From positions 1-6,419 of the forward strand of contig JAFZIX010000270.1 of assembly GCA_017554135.1 (NCBI GenBank): 6,419 nucleotides of DNA, written 5' to 3'. This stretch comes from Bacteroidales bacterium. GTDB taxonomy: Bacteria; Bacteroidota; Bacteroidia; Bacteroidales; UBA932. The notes beneath the pieces were generated by a model that had not been told where the DNA came from, did no database searches, and saw only the letters and a list, made by a program, of their open reading frames with translations. The stretch's first letter is position 1, and each line of letters opens with the position of its first letter. Below are positions 6,311-6,419 of this stretch, one piece after another. The position numbers were made by a program, and so were the translations under genes.

Positions 6311-6390
6311 CGTTCGTTCTATGTTCAACTGTTCTACATGTTCCACCGTTAGTTTTTCAGATCACCAGGCCGGCGAAGCCTAGTTAGTTA

Positions 6391-6410
6391 CCCCCTCCCT
6401 GCCCCTCCCC
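6391..6410 (-). other. G-rich tract with quadruplex potential
   Basis: On the - strand this 20-base tract has four G runs of 4, 4, 3 and 5, separated by A, CA and A. It fits the standard four-run G3+ motif with loops of one or two bases, the most stable class. It lies about 80-100 bases upstream of the lpxB ATG, so it could fall in its leader or promoter region. Confidence 0.6.
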
Positions 6411-6419
6411 TCGGGGGAG
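6405..6419. repeat. C/G hairpin at the window edge, possibly longer
   Basis: CTCCCC (6405-6410), loop TCG, GGGGAG (6414-6419) form a perfect 6-bp inverted repeat that ends exactly at the window edge, so the full stem may be longer. It may be part of a terminator for a neighbouring gene, or part of an interspersed palindromic repeat that includes the C-rich tract. Confidence 0.5.

Larger units (their letters stand above)
6311..6419. other. Non-coding stretch upstream of lpxB
   Basis: No gene is apparent here. On the + strand it contains five GTTC motifs (starts 6312, 6316, 6323, 6331, 6340), then CTAGTTAGTTA around 6380-6390, then a C-rich tract and a G/C hairpin reaching the window edge. It should contain the lpxB promoter, yet no TAnnTTTG box is visible on the - strand, so the promoter may use another element or lie further upstream. 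Confidence 0.6.

Noticed and set aside
6311..6346. Earlier GTG start for lpxB at 6346
   Set aside because: It would add MEHVEQLNIERT before the conserved MKYYLVAGEASGD start seen in the family; no support for the extension.
6369..6383. Hairpin AGGC...GCCT upstream of lpxB
   Set aside because: The 4-bp stem competes with an equally short GGC-TTC-GCC fold and has no other support.

Overview
The window looks like an ordinary chromosomal stretch of a Bacteroidota genome, most likely order Bacteroidales. The evidence is the glutamine synthetase subtype, a LpxB that begins directly at MKYYLVAGEASGDLHG, A-rich leaders without Shine-Dalgarno sites, and TAnnTTTG-type -7 boxes in the one divergent intergenic region. 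I see no mobile element, tRNA, rRNA or CRISPR array. Gene density is very high.

Layout from left to right: (1) the 3' end of an unidentified + strand gene (2-121). (2) A - strand gene for a predicted surface or periplasmic lipoprotein (99-896), whose 3' end overlaps gene 1 convergently by 23 bp. (3) A 75-bp divergent intergenic region (897-971) with a TAnnTTTG box on each strand and a 10-bp perfect palindrome. (4) A tight + strand cluster of class-3 aldehyde dehydrogenase (972-2357), outer-membrane phospholipase A1 PldA (2364-3116) and a GlnA-type glutamine synthetase (3126-4640), with gaps of only 6 and 9 bp. (5) A - strand pair, lpxB (5180-6310) followed by a small secreted protein of unknown function (4647-5183), joined by an ATGA stop/start overlap and converging on the glutamine synthetase gene with a 6-bp gap. 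(6) A non-coding stretch (6311-6419) upstream of lpxB with clustered GTTC/GAAC motifs, a G-rich tract with quadruplex potential on the - strand, and a C/G hairpin that runs off the window end.

Functionally, the window is weighted toward the envelope: lipid A disaccharide synthesis (LpxB), outer-membrane phospholipid turnover (PldA), a lipoprotein and a secreted small protein. Two cytoplasmic metabolic enzymes, the aldehyde dehydrogenase and glutamine synthetase, flank pldA in its likely operon. The ALDH-PldA-GS arrangement is the most interesting gene-level feature. A link through acyl chains or ethanolamine is only a hypothesis, because very short gaps in Bacteroidota often join unrelated housekeeping genes. 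I did not find a clearly novel multi-gene defence or mobile system.
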